DNA from: Halodesulfovibrio aestuarii DSM 17919 = ATCC 29578
Lineage (GTDB): Bacteria > Desulfobacterota > Desulfovibrionia > Desulfovibrionales > Desulfovibrionaceae
DNA length: 64,000 bases
Reading direction: 5' to 3'
Assembly (NCBI RefSeq): GCF_000384815.1
Contig: NZ_ARQF01000021.1
Location: 1,137,673-1,201,672 of the forward strand
Both the position numbers and the translations under genes were made by a program. Each line of letters begins with the position of its first letter. Position 1 is the stretch's first letter. Shown here piece after piece: positions 1 to 7,483 of the stretch. The notes beneath the pieces were generated by a model. That model searched no databases. It was not told the DNA's origin and saw nothing but the letters and a program-made list of their open reading frames with translations.

Positions 1-169
1 AAGGAAGAAGCTCGGCAAGGCATCTTCTCTTATCCTGGAGTATTTTTTATAACAACAAACGGCGACATGTATCGCTGGGATACGTGTCGCCGAATCAGTT
101 TAAATCAAAATATGGGTGCAAACCTCACATGAGGAATCTACTATTTGTATAGTATTTCATAGAATAGAC

Positions 170-733
170 TCATACCTCCTCAAAGGAAGGTAGTAATGAA
201 GATATCAGCCCTTTTGTTTTTTCACGCACCTGTCTTAAATCCTCAGAGTTTGGACGCCCTTCGATGTTACCAAGACGGCCGGAGGTATTGTAATGCCACA
301 TTTTTTCAGGAACAAATGCTCCGGGGATACTCCACTCATCCGCGACAGTAATCCCGTGATGAGCAAAGAGCTGCCCCATATATTTAATGGCAGGCACAGC
401 TTCATCCACTCCCGTATGCGGGCCGGCATAGGTACAATATACGCAAGCGAATTTTCCATGAATCATTGGCGAACCCGGAAGAATCAGGTCATTTTGGCGG
501 GCATAACTCATTTGATTCTCTATCCAGCTCAGCATAGCCTTCCCCGGAAGCCATGTATAAACACCGGAACCAATAAATGTTAGATCGTACGCAAGCAGGT
601 CAATTACCGCTCCATTCTTTTTAACGTTAACAGTTGTAACAGCATGACCGCCTTCGGTCACCGCTTTCTCAATTTCAACAGCAACCTTTTCGGTCTGTCC
701 ATTCAATGATGCATACAAATTAAGAATATTCAT
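170..733 (-). CDS. Flavodoxin-fold oxidoreductase
   Basis: A 187-residue flavodoxin-domain protein. The N-terminus is a beta strand followed by a phosphate-binding loop, Y7-A-S-L-N-G-Q-T14, where the FMN phosphate would sit. A later glycine-rich strand (FIGSGVYTWLPG) and the segment CVYCTYAGPHTG match the second and third FMN loops of the family. It probably shuttles electrons in the cytoplasm; the partner is unknown. It lies 9 nt downstream of a SAM methyltransferase and would be co-transcribed with it, under the MarR operator at 1443. It could also be a flavodoxin-like NAD(P)H oxidoreductase or a HemG-like protein; the sequence does not decide. Confidence 0.8.
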   Translation of the reverse strand: MNILNLYASLNGQTEKVAVEIEKAVTEGGHAVTTVNVKKNGAVIDLLAYDLTFIGSGVYTWLPGKAMLSWIENQMSYARQNDLILPGSPMIHGKFACVYCTYAGPHTGVDEAVPAIKYMGQLFAHHGITVADEWSIPGAFVPEKMWHYNTSGRLGNIEGRPNSEDLRQVREKTKGLISSLLPSFEEV

Positions 734-742
734 TTTGTAACC

Positions 743-1348
743 TTACTTTTGCTTAGTAAACCGAATCAAATAATTACCTTCGAGATCAATATACAAATCT
801 TCACGAAATCCTAACGGAGCTACGACTGTTTTGATCTCTTCAGGCGAAATACGCGAACGCAACGAAGGACCAAAATCAGCTTCCACTTTTTTGCACTCCA
901 GAACTGCAACCTGTCCCGAAGGTTTCAAAATACGCCGAACTTCCTTAAAAACATCTGCTCCACGCTCTTTCAGATTTATGCAATGCAGGGACATACTTAT
1001 AAAACAAAAATCCACGCTGTTATCTTCAAAAGGAAGTGTTTCAGTTAGATCACTGTTGATTATTTTAATATTAGTAAAACCGCTGACAGCGCACTCTTCA
1101 TCAATCTCGTTAAGCATGTGAATATTGCTGTCCAAAGCAAAAACAATTCCGGTAGAACCGACACATCGGGCTGCGTGAAAAGCGTACTCACCGGGACCAC
1201 ATCCCATATCAAGAAATACGTTTCCCTCCTTCAAGGCTAGTCTCTCAAACACCAAATCGGAATCATGCATTCTGTAACTTGTAGGTCCGCGTCTAGGCGC
1301 ACTATGCCTGCCGTTACAGTCAATTTCTCTTTTACAATGCACACCCAT
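743..1348 (-). CDS. Class I SAM-dependent methyltransferase
   Basis: A 201-residue cytoplasmic methyltransferase. Motif I is clear at residues 46-54 (L-D-M-G-C-G-P-G-E), followed by the acidic end of strand 2 (ALDSN) and a motif IV-like region (SVDFCFISMSLHC). I chose the ATG at 1348 because GGAG lies at correct spacing before it; an in-frame GTG 15 nt upstream has no such site. The substrate is not known. It is the first gene of a two-gene unit with the flavodoxin and lies directly downstream of a MarR operator. Confidence 0.8.
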   Translation of the reverse strand: MGVHCKREIDCNGRHSAPRRGPTSYRMHDSDLVFERLALKEGNVFLDMGCGPGEYAFHAARCVGSTGIVFALDSNIHMLNEIDEECAVSGFTNIKIINSDLTETLPFEDNSVDFCFISMSLHCINLKERGADVFKEVRRILKPSGQVAVLECKKVEADFGPSLRSRISPEEIKTVVAPLGFREDLYIDLEGNYLIRFTKQK

Positions 1349-1442
1349 GTAATTCTCCAACACGTAAAAATTGTAGATTCACGAATCAATCTCACGTCTG
1401 CCGCTCTCGTTCACTAGTCACATTCGTCTTTACTCCGCACTT

Positions 1443-1463
1443 TTAGTTAAGAAGCTTAACCAT
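1443..1463. promoter_or_regulatory. Probable MarR operator, methyltransferase-flavodoxin side
   Basis: An inverted repeat with core GTTAAG-AAG-CTTAAC lies about 95 bp upstream of the methyltransferase start. The 21-bp element matches the one just upstream of the marR gene (2027-2047) at 19 of 21 positions, in the same orientation. Near-dyad symmetry and its position in front of both units support a binding site for the MarR protein encoded between them. Confidence 0.65.
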
Positions 1464-1528
1464 TGAAGTAAAAATAAAGGCGAATAAAGCATATCCGCCG
1501 AAAGCTCCCTGCAAGCAAAAACTAACTA

Positions 1529-2020
1529 TTATGTATCATTAAGCTTTTCACCAAACAATTCCGCCATACGCTCATCAACAACTGTCTCAACAACAGCCAT
1601 AATCGCAGACGCTGTCGCTATCTGAGGATCAGAAAACTCCTCAAGTCTGCTGAGCAGATTATTCATATGCCGCTCATGAAATTCCTGATGAATTTTAAAG
1701 GCATCCCAACCGGACTCTGTTAGAAATGCCAGTAGTTCCTTATCATTATCCGGAGCACGATCTTTACGGACAAACCCGCGTTTTTCAAGTTTGCCTACCA
1801 TCTGGGAAATGGCGCTCTTACTTACCCCTAGGATAGAGGCGATAGACTTAAGGTTAGCACCCTCATTTTGTCCTATGGTCTGCAGGCAATGAATTTCCCG
1901 TGCTGTAACTTCAACACCTTCACTTATAGGAATAGGCAGTTCCTCAATACGATAATGCTTGTTTATTATCCTAAGGAGCCGTCCCGTCATATGCTGAATT
2001 GTTTCTTCCTTGCTATTCAT
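1529..2020 (-). CDS. MarR-family transcriptional regulator
   Basis: A 163-residue winged-helix regulator. The DNA-binding core is visible as CLQTIGQNEGANLKSIASILGV, then SKSAISQMVGKLEKRGFVRK with the wing RAPDNDKELLAFLT. Flanking helices would form the dimer interface typical of MarR. It is probably a ligand- or redox-responsive repressor; it contains one Cys, in the core. The operator-like repeat 7 bp upstream of its start suggests autorepression, and the second copy suggests control of the downstream methyltransferase/flavodoxin unit. Confidence 0.88.
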   Translation of the reverse strand: MNSKEETIQHMTGRLLRIINKHYRIEELPIPISEGVEVTAREIHCLQTIGQNEGANLKSIASILGVSKSAISQMVGKLEKRGFVRKDRAPDNDKELLAFLTESGWDAFKIHQEFHERHMNNLLSRLEEFSDPQIATASAIMAVVETVVDERMAELFGEKLNDT

Positions 2021-2026
2021 ACATAC

Positions 2027-2047
2027 TTAGTAAAGCAGCTTAACCAT
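2027..2047. promoter_or_regulatory. Probable MarR operator, autoregulatory side
   Basis: A 21-bp element beginning TTAGTAAAGCAGCTTAAC, ending 7 bp upstream of the marR start codon. It differs from the element at 1443-1463 at only two positions. Its position would let bound MarR block its own promoter. Confidence 0.65.
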
Positions 2048-2243
2048 CCTCGTCAAGCAATTTTGAAAACTGAAACGCAAAGGAATATAGATAGCGGAAT
2101 TACCTGCCGTAATCCCCCCTCCCAATATATCATTACATAATCTCAAAACACTAATACGATAAAGGGGCACATAGAGGTTGGCTAAGGCTGTTGTTAAATT
2201 TCAACCTTCAACGACATAACAATCTAAAATAAGGAAGAAAAAC

Positions 2244-2642
2244 ATGACAACAATAACAAAAGAACGTCCCCCAAGATTAGACCACCCTGATATCGGCAAA
2301 GCAATGCCTTTGTCGGATGAAGACACCCTGCTCATTGAACAGACAAGAAAAGAAAACGAAGCACTGTCAGAAGATGAAAGACGAGCACGCTTCGACAACA
2401 TCATTAGCAAATCAGGAAGATGCGGATTTGCCAGTAGCGGCCAGTATGACTACATTTTGAACACAAACCCACGAAAAACCTACACTGTAACAATTAACAC
2501 AGATTGGCGTCGTGGAGTTGAACACGGGTTTTATACCGACACATACACAGCACCGGCTGGCGGAAAAGTAATGCTCGGCTGTACCCAAACTAACAATATC
2601 CCCGTTACTAAGTACATTCGTAAAGTTGTTGGTGAAGTGTAG
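2244..2642 (+). CDS. Hypothetical protein, 132 aa
   Basis: I do not recognise this protein. It has a good Shine-Dalgarno site (AAGGAAG) before ATG and ends just before a strong terminator. The first 65 residues are charged and probably helical or disordered (LSDEDTLLIEQTRKENEALSE). The second half is beta-like with aromatic residues (NPRKTYTVTINTDWRRGVEHG) and one Cys near position 113 as well as one near 57. No signal peptide or membrane segment. It is a monocistronic gene between the MarR locus and the tail locus, possibly an accessory gene. Confidence 0.6.
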   Translation: MTTITKERPPRLDHPDIGKAMPLSDEDTLLIEQTRKENEALSEDERRARFDNIISKSGRCGFASSGQYDYILNTNPRKTYTVTINTDWRRGVEHGFYTDTYTAPAGGKVMLGCTQTNNIPVTKYIRKVVGEV

Positions 2643-2672
2643 AAGGTAATCACCATGAAAACTTACGACAAA

Positions 2673-2698
2673 AAGCCCCTTACCTTAGTAAGGGGCTT
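2673..2698 (+). terminator. Rho-independent terminator-like hairpin
   Basis: Perfect 11-bp stem AAGCCCCTTAC / GTAAGGGGCTT around a CTTA loop, 30 nt after the stop of the 132-aa gene. The trailing sequence is only moderately T-rich. Confidence 0.7.
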
Positions 2699-2750
2699 CA
2701 TATTTAGACGAAAACAAACCAGCATACCATGCTACAATACTAAATAAAAA

Positions 2751-2779
2751 AGGAAGCTGTTCTAACAGCTTCCTTTTTT
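2751..2779 (-). terminator. Terminator of the 66-aa gene, possibly bidirectional
   Basis: Stem AGGAAGCTGTT / AACAGCTTCCT with A/T tracts on both sides, lying just beyond the stop of the minus-strand gene at 2781. The T-run on the minus strand is the better one, but it could work both ways. Confidence 0.75.
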
Positions 2780-2780
2780 G

Positions 2781-2981
2781 TTAGGCAGTCCCCACCCTCC
2801 CCATCTCTTTCACTATTGCTTCAACATTAGTTTTAGCAAAATGTTGTGTGATGATAAGAACGTCCTTCGTCTTATCACTGTCGCTTGTGTGCTCGATTAC
2901 ATAATCTAACATGTTTTCAAGCTGACAAATACAAGTGATCGCTTTTTCAAGGGCAGTTGTTGCTGCTGCTGGGCTTTTCAT
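2781..2981 (-). CDS. Hypothetical small protein, 66 aa
   Basis: A short, largely helical protein with an Ala/Leu-rich first half (TTALEKAITCICQLENMLDYVIE) and no membrane segment. An AGAGG site precedes ATG, and a strong terminator follows the stop. I do not recognise a family. It lies directly downstream of the tail operon in the same direction, separated by about 155 bp that hold two adjacent GTTAAC palindromes (3118-3133). It may be a cargo gene of the tail locus. Confidence 0.5.
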   Translation of the reverse strand: MKSPAAATTALEKAITCICQLENMLDYVIEHTSDSDKTKDVLIITQHFAKTNVEAIVKEMGRVGTA

Positions 2982-3137
2982 GCGAACCTCTAAATCCGTA
3001 TATAAATAACAAATGAAGAGAAGAACTTATCAAATCTGCTTGCAGACTCAACTACTTTTTTCTACAACGCACGCCGAAACGCATAAAATCTAATGCCCTG
3101 TGCTCAGTAGATAGAGCGTTAACGAATGTTAACGTCC

Positions 3138-4124
3138 CTAAACCACAGCTTCACCTTCAACACTGGTCACACCACCACTGGCAGTCATAGTATGAGTTGC
3201 TTTGGTAACGCTCCATTCGCCATCAATACCGGTACGGAACTGTTTTAGAATCAGACGGGACTCTGCGACCAGATCGGGCGTAAAAGGTAATGACAAAGAA
3301 AGAGTCGCCTTGCCACGTGCAAAAGCTTTCAGCTGTTTCTGCACTGCGGTGGTTGCAGCTGCCATATCATTATACATGCATTTCAAACGATAGACAGGAT
3401 CTCCAGTTCCTGCGGTTACTTCAATATCAGCAGATGCAGCGGTATCTCTAAAAATTGCCGTTACGCTTTTATATGCCTCACGCTGGGAGAGTTTAACAGA
3501 ACCGCTCGTTACTTGATTCTTTGTAAGTGTAATAGTTGGCATTTGCTGCCCACGAATATTCTTCCCCTCACCGCGTTCCACAAACAGAAGTTTTCCGCCG
3601 TTAGCCTTGGCTATGGCATCATGATCTTTTGCTATGCGGGTAAGCACGTTCATGTCTGATTCATCGAGCTGATCAATATGCGGCAATGCGACTTGCACTA
3701 AGCTTGGAGCCACCGCCGCAACCAGACCGTGGTCATTGGCGATGGTGGCTACCAAGTCGCTGATAGTACCAGCGGGAAACGAACGGGACTTTTGCGACTG
3801 CAGCGGAGTAAGGCCGAATTTACTTTCATCAAACGGTGCAGCATTGGCAGAAATCGTCAGACTATCTGGTGGAAAGTTTATTGCCACCTCATCTACCACA
3901 TATTTGCCCATGAGCCGTAAGTTATCCTTGTAGCCCATGTATACTGCCAATTCTGCACCGGCATCCGGCAACGTAAAACCTGCATCACTCAGGGTAATAC
4001 TCAGCTTGTCAGACTTATATCCGGCCTCATCGGTAATGGTAATTTGGCTATTTTCTCCTTTGAGCAACGCTGAAATATCCTGCCCGTTTGCCTCTACTCG
4101 ATAATCAAGCGAGTATTCTACCAT
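3138..4124 (-). CDS. Phage late control protein D, baseplate hub (gpD-like)
   Basis: A 328-residue P2 gpD-family protein, the hub that links spike and tube in contractile tails; P2 gpD is about 387 residues, so this one is shorter but has the usual parts. The N-terminal ISALLKGENSQITITDEAGYKSDKL region and the mid segment LDESDMNVLTRIAKDHDAIAK are typical of the family. It is the last gene of the tail operon and overlaps the tail X gene by 7 nt, the order seen in P2 (U-X-D). Confidence 0.88.
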   Translation of the reverse strand: MVEYSLDYRVEANGQDISALLKGENSQITITDEAGYKSDKLSITLSDAGFTLPDAGAELAVYMGYKDNLRLMGKYVVDEVAINFPPDSLTISANAAPFDESKFGLTPLQSQKSRSFPAGTISDLVATIANDHGLVAAVAPSLVQVALPHIDQLDESDMNVLTRIAKDHDAIAKANGGKLLFVERGEGKNIRGQQMPTITLTKNQVTSGSVKLSQREAYKSVTAIFRDTAASADIEVTAGTGDPVYRLKCMYNDMAAATTAVQKQLKAFARGKATLSLSLPFTPDLVAESRLILKQFRTGIDGEWSVTKATHTMTASGGVTSVEGEAVV

Positions 4125-4324
4125 AGAGTTATACCCTCTTTCGGGCGAGGCTTCGGCAAATCTGGAAGGGCAATGCCAAGTCCTGCCGGAAGCACTGGAT
4201 CGTACTTAGCTAGCCCTCTGTTTGCTTCCAGTACCTGTTCAAGTGTTCCTTCCTGCCCTTCGTAATACTTGAAAACAACAGCATCCAGCACATCGCCTTG
4301 TTTTGTTCTGTACAGTACACTCAT
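4118..4324 (-). CDS. Tail protein X (LysM-like, gpX)
   Basis: A 68-residue protein, almost the same length as P2 gpX (67). It is a single LysM-like domain (GDVLDAVVFKYYEGQEGTLEQVLEANRGLA, then LPAGLGIALPDLP). In contractile tails this protein joins the baseplate hub to the tube. Start and stop overlap the neighbours U and D by a few bases, showing translational coupling. Confidence 0.88.
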   Translation of the reverse strand: MSVLYRTKQGDVLDAVVFKYYEGQEGTLEQVLEANRGLAKYDPVLPAGLGIALPDLPKPRPKEGITLW

Positions 4325-4731
4325 ATCTTTTCACCAAAAAATTTGAGTTCAAGCGTGAATTCTATTTTCTGCGGAATACCGGCAGGAAGGAAATCACTTC
4401 TTTTTTCTTTAATAGACGTAATACACCAATAACCGAGAGCATTTTGATTAACGTCTATTAAGCCACACAAGTCAGTCAACATAAGGGGCGTCCCCTTTTC
4501 TGCTTCCCTGCGCATAGCCTCAACCTGCCCAAGTCCTCCCTTGAATGTTGGGAAAATTATTCCCGGAAGGCTTAATGTATCTGCCCCCTTTCCTGTATAC
4601 TGTAACGCGGGATTTGTCCCTATACGCGCCTGTTCCGTCCAGCCATACGAACTGGAACGGCTGGAGCTTTGATACGCCGCAGTATTGAGAGAAAAGGTAT
4701 ATGCGCCTAGTTTCATCATTGGTTCTGGCAT
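4321..4731 (-). CDS. Tail protein U (gpU)
   Basis: A 136-residue gpU-family protein. The family signature is visible in MMKLGAYTFSLNTAAYQ near the N-terminus and in the GLGQVEAMRREAEKGTPLML core. It acts late in tail assembly between tape measure and hub. It lies 21 nt after the tape measure gene and overlaps gpX by 4 nt. P2 gpU is about 159 residues. Confidence 0.85.
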   Translation of the reverse strand: MPEPMMKLGAYTFSLNTAAYQSSSRSSSYGWTEQARIGTNPALQYTGKGADTLSLPGIIFPTFKGGLGQVEAMRREAEKGTPLMLTDLCGLIDVNQNALGYWCITSIKEKRSDFLPAGIPQKIEFTLELKFFGEKI

Positions 4732-4752
4732 AATGCCTCCGAAAAAGTAGAA

Positions 4753-6411
4753 TTACGCATACGCATGGTCATACAATGCGGCTGAATCATCGTTGAACTT
4801 GGCATGCACTACCTCTCCAATCTCATGTGAGTTTTGACCTTCTGCCCCATACACGTTGATAGTCACATTTCGATTATCTGTGATCTGTTTTGATTCAACT
4901 GAAGCCGAAGAAGAAAGCGGAACTTTATTCAACGGCACTGGCTGGGTATATACGTTATCAGCAGGACGTACTTTCTGACTTGTTGGGAGACCTTCCGGCA
5001 GGGTTCCCTTTGAAACGGCTTGCTGCTGAACTGGCTGTGACTGTGCATAGGCACTACCAACAGAACTCGTTTTTGGACTTTTTGCAGGGATAGAAGGTGC
5101 GGTTTTCTTTTCTTTTTCCTCGTCATCCCCACCAACCCCAAAAAATTTTCCTAACGCACCGAGCACACCACCCGACTTGAATGCCTTGCACAACTCATCC
5201 CACATAAAAATAAGTCGTCCTACAGCAATCACAGCCAGACCGATAGCTGCGCCAATAGGGTTCGCCATCACGGCAAGTCCCACAGCCCTAATTCCACCAA
5301 TAAGAGCCGGAAACACACTGGACACAATCGGCGCAATTGCCTGTCCGACAGACCACATGGTTTGCACCATGCTAATACCGGAATACACAAATTTGGCGCC
5401 CATAATACCACCAACAATTGCGGCTACATTTCCGAACCCACCAACGGCGTCAGCAACCCATGCAATCATACTGCCTACGTTGCTCAATACGTTAAGCATA
5501 CCAAAAGCAAACTCGCCTATTTTCGGTAAAGCTTCACCCAAGCCTGCGCCGAAAGCTTTGATATCGTCTCTATGTTCTTCAAACAACGCGGCAATCCTCG
5601 GCCCTATCTCCTGAATGTACGGAGCCAACGCGCCACCGATCAGGCCGGAGAACTCGGCAGTCGCATTTGACAAAACACCGCTCACTCTTCCCATAGCCTG
5701 CGCGTATACAAGGGATCCTTCACGCCCCTCATCAGACAACACATTAAGCTTATTCTGCTGATCCAAAAGCTCATCTACGCTCTCTTTACGGCTACGAAGG
5801 AAGCTGAAAAGCTTGCCAGAATCACCGCCCATAAGGGTATTGGCCGCAGACTGCGCCGCCTGTGCATCGTCCAAATTTTTAATGGCGGAAGCGACGGTTT
5901 TAAACTTCTGCTCTGGAGAAAGGTTCTCAAGATCTTTAAACGAAAGTCCAATTGTCTTGAGAGAGTTAGTTACAGCCGAGTTATCCCCGAGTTTTAGAGG
6001 TTTTCCGAGGTTGGTGTTCATCTTTTTCATGAGGTCACCAACAGTATTGGCCTTACACCCGGCCTCGTTGGCCAACCCGCCCCATGCCCCGAATGCTTCG
6101 CCCGAAACGCCTAACACTTTTGCAAGTCTCACCTGTTCGGCGGTCTGCGCATTAGCCTTGGTTATAACTGAAGCAAAAGCTGATGCCGCGCCCCACACAC
6201 TCGACGCCATGTGCTTTGCCTGTTGACCGGTTTTGACAAAGGTATCGCCCACGTTCTTCATAGCGGGACTTGACGTTAGCTGCTCCTGCTTTTTTTTAAC
6301 ATCACGAATGGAGTCTCCTATTTTTAAGAAGCCACCCTTTACAATCTGCGTTGCAGACGTAAACGAGGACGCAACAGCGCCCCCGATTTTTATCATTGTA
6401 CTAACTGCCAT
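4753..6411 (-). CDS. Tail tape measure protein (gpT-like)
   Basis: A 552-residue tape measure protein. The first 200 residues are helical and Ala/Lys-rich. The motif NTVGDLMKKMNTNLGKPL and the phrase AAQSAANTLMGGDSGKLFSFL are typical of P2/Mu-type tape measures. Two long hydrophobic stretches occupy the middle (around LSNVGSMIAWVADAVGGFG and NPIGAAIGLAVIAVGRLIF). The ATG at 6411 has AGGAGG before it; an in-frame ATG 33 nt upstream lies inside the E' reading frame and is unlikely. P2 gpT is 815 residues, so by the usual proportionality the tail should be roughly two thirds as long as that of P2 (inference). Its start overlaps the E' stop. Confidence 0.88.
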   Translation of the reverse strand: MAVSTMIKIGGAVASSFTSATQIVKGGFLKIGDSIRDVKKKQEQLTSSPAMKNVGDTFVKTGQQAKHMASSVWGAASAFASVITKANAQTAEQVRLAKVLGVSGEAFGAWGGLANEAGCKANTVGDLMKKMNTNLGKPLKLGDNSAVTNSLKTIGLSFKDLENLSPEQKFKTVASAIKNLDDAQAAQSAANTLMGGDSGKLFSFLRSRKESVDELLDQQNKLNVLSDEGREGSLVYAQAMGRVSGVLSNATAEFSGLIGGALAPYIQEIGPRIAALFEEHRDDIKAFGAGLGEALPKIGEFAFGMLNVLSNVGSMIAWVADAVGGFGNVAAIVGGIMGAKFVYSGISMVQTMWSVGQAIAPIVSSVFPALIGGIRAVGLAVMANPIGAAIGLAVIAVGRLIFMWDELCKAFKSGGVLGALGKFFGVGGDDEEKEKKTAPSIPAKSPKTSSVGSAYAQSQPVQQQAVSKGTLPEGLPTSQKVRPADNVYTQPVPLNKVPLSSSASVESKQITDNRNVTINVYGAEGQNSHEIGEVVHAKFNDDSAALYDHAYA

Positions 6412-6780
6412 CCTGCCTCCTGATCTCATGCACCCACATGGCAAGCTCTTCGCATGTCATATCCATTAGCGCGTTGTATTCCCACCCTGTAAAATGAGAG
6501 AGATATAACACGTAATTTCGCGCCACCTCGGGTGTTAGGCTAAAAAACCCTGATATGCCTGTTGCAACTGGTAGTAGTCCGCCACTTCAAGCTCTTCAAT
6601 TACATCTCTGGACACTTCACAGAGATTAGAAAACAGCACGAGTTCAACATCTGCGTTATCGCTTGCACTCTTTTGCGCGATAATCTGGTCACGCACCTTG
6701 GCAGAACGCACGGTTAATTCTTTATATTCATGACCAGCAACGGTAACAGGGTATTTCAATTTAATCTGTTCAGTTCGCAT
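6401..6780 (-). CDS. gpE-E' frameshift product, tail assembly chaperone
   Basis: Reading gpE from 6780 and slipping back one base at the heptamer at 6541-6547 gives a continuous frame to the TAG at 6401-6403, about 126 residues. The second frame (SLTPEVARNYVLYLSHFTG, then WEYNALMDMTCEELAMWV) contains the Trp/Met-rich helix expected of P2 gpE' and would otherwise be unexplained. In P2 the E+E' pair is made by a -1 shift at T TTT TTG and acts with the tape measure during tail assembly. The overlap of the E' stop with the tape measure start is conserved here. Confidence 0.75.
6535..6780 (-). CDS. Tail assembly protein E (gpE, short form)
   Basis: An 81-residue P2 gpE-family protein beginning MRTEQIKLKYPVTVAGHEYK. 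The N-terminal beta-rich part and the C-terminal ADYYQLQQAYQGFL helix fit the family. The ATG at 6780 is preceded by AAAGGAAAAG. An in-frame TTG at 6795 lies within that Shine-Dalgarno site and is not used here. Normal decoding stops at TAA at 6535; a fraction of ribosomes should shift into E'. Confidence 0.82.
   Translation of the reverse strand: MRTEQIKLKYPVTVAGHEYKELTVRSAKVRDQIIAQKSASDNADVELVLFSNLCEVSRDVIEELEVADYYQLQQAYQGFLA
6541..6547 (-). other. Programmed -1 frameshift site (T TTT TTA)
   Basis: The zero-frame codons GGT TTT TTA contain the canonical slippery pattern X XXY YYZ, three codons before the gpE stop. P2 and many Caudoviricetes use T TTT TTG at the same place. Slippage joins E to the conserved-looking E' extension. 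Confidence 0.7.
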
Positions 6781-6834
6781 ATCTTTTCCTTTCAAAATTT
6801 CGTATTAAGAGAAATCGGTGTGATCAGCAGCGCA

Positions 6835-6888
6835 AGGAAAAGTCAGGGCTAAACGTATCTGCAAATACATGGGCGTCTGACTTTTCCT
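6835..6888. repeat. 12-bp perfect inverted repeat between FII and E
   Basis: AGGAAAAGTCAG at 6835-6846 and its complement at 6877-6888 flank a 30-nt spacer, in the 178-bp gap between the tail tube gene and gpE. The stem could lower expression of E and the tape measure relative to the tube and sheath. No T-run follows, so it is not a classical terminator. Confidence 0.5.
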
Positions 6889-6973
6889 CGGCACCACCTT
6901 TCAACCGTAGGCAACATTAGAGCCGTACGGACACATTGCGACCTACTACTCCGCAATATGCATTATCATTCTG

Positions 6974-7483
6974 CTACAGTCCGAGGTTAGCGCGGTGCTG
7001 AGCAAGCTGATCCACACCGTTAATGATGCGTTTCATGTTCAGCACATCAATTTCGTGCACTTCTTTGCCATTCTGCGTGTATTTGTAGAAACTCAGGTTT
7101 ACTGTGTACTCGGTTGAAGACTCGCCGCCTTCTGACCACGCACCGGGAGCAATTTTAGTCACTTTGCCTGTCATGTTTACAGTTACGGGAGTAATCGTAC
7201 CGTCGTAGCTTTCAAGGCTGCCTTTTGCTGTAAGCCGCACGCCACTGTCTTTGTTGACGCCGAACAGATTGAGTGTTTCCACACAATTTTTTGTTGTGGA
7301 GAAGGTTACAACAAGCTCTTCCATGCCTTTATCGAGCGAAATCGGTGCATCCATGCCACCGGCACGGAACTGTTCAAGTTTTAAGCTTAATTCAGGCAGT
7401 TTTACTTCTTTGAGGTTACCCGCAAAACCATACCCATCAACAAACAGGTTAGCACTTTTCAACACATTTTCTGCTACTGCCAT
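6974..7483 (-). CDS. Major tail tube protein (gpFII)
   Basis: A 169-residue contractile-tail tube protein; P2 gpFII is 172. The start ENVLKSANLFVDGYGFAGNLKEVKLPEL and the segment APISLDKGMEELVVTFS are family hallmarks. Hexamers would stack to form the inner tube. Its ATG overlaps the sheath stop codon (TAATG), so the two most abundant tail proteins are translationally coupled. Confidence 0.92.
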   Translation of the reverse strand: MAVAENVLKSANLFVDGYGFAGNLKEVKLPELSLKLEQFRAGGMDAPISLDKGMEELVVTFSTTKNCVETLNLFGVNKDSGVRLTAKGSLESYDGTITPVTVNMTGKVTKIAPGAWSEGGESSTEYTVNLSFYKYTQNGKEVHEIDVLNMKRIINGVDQLAQHRANLGL

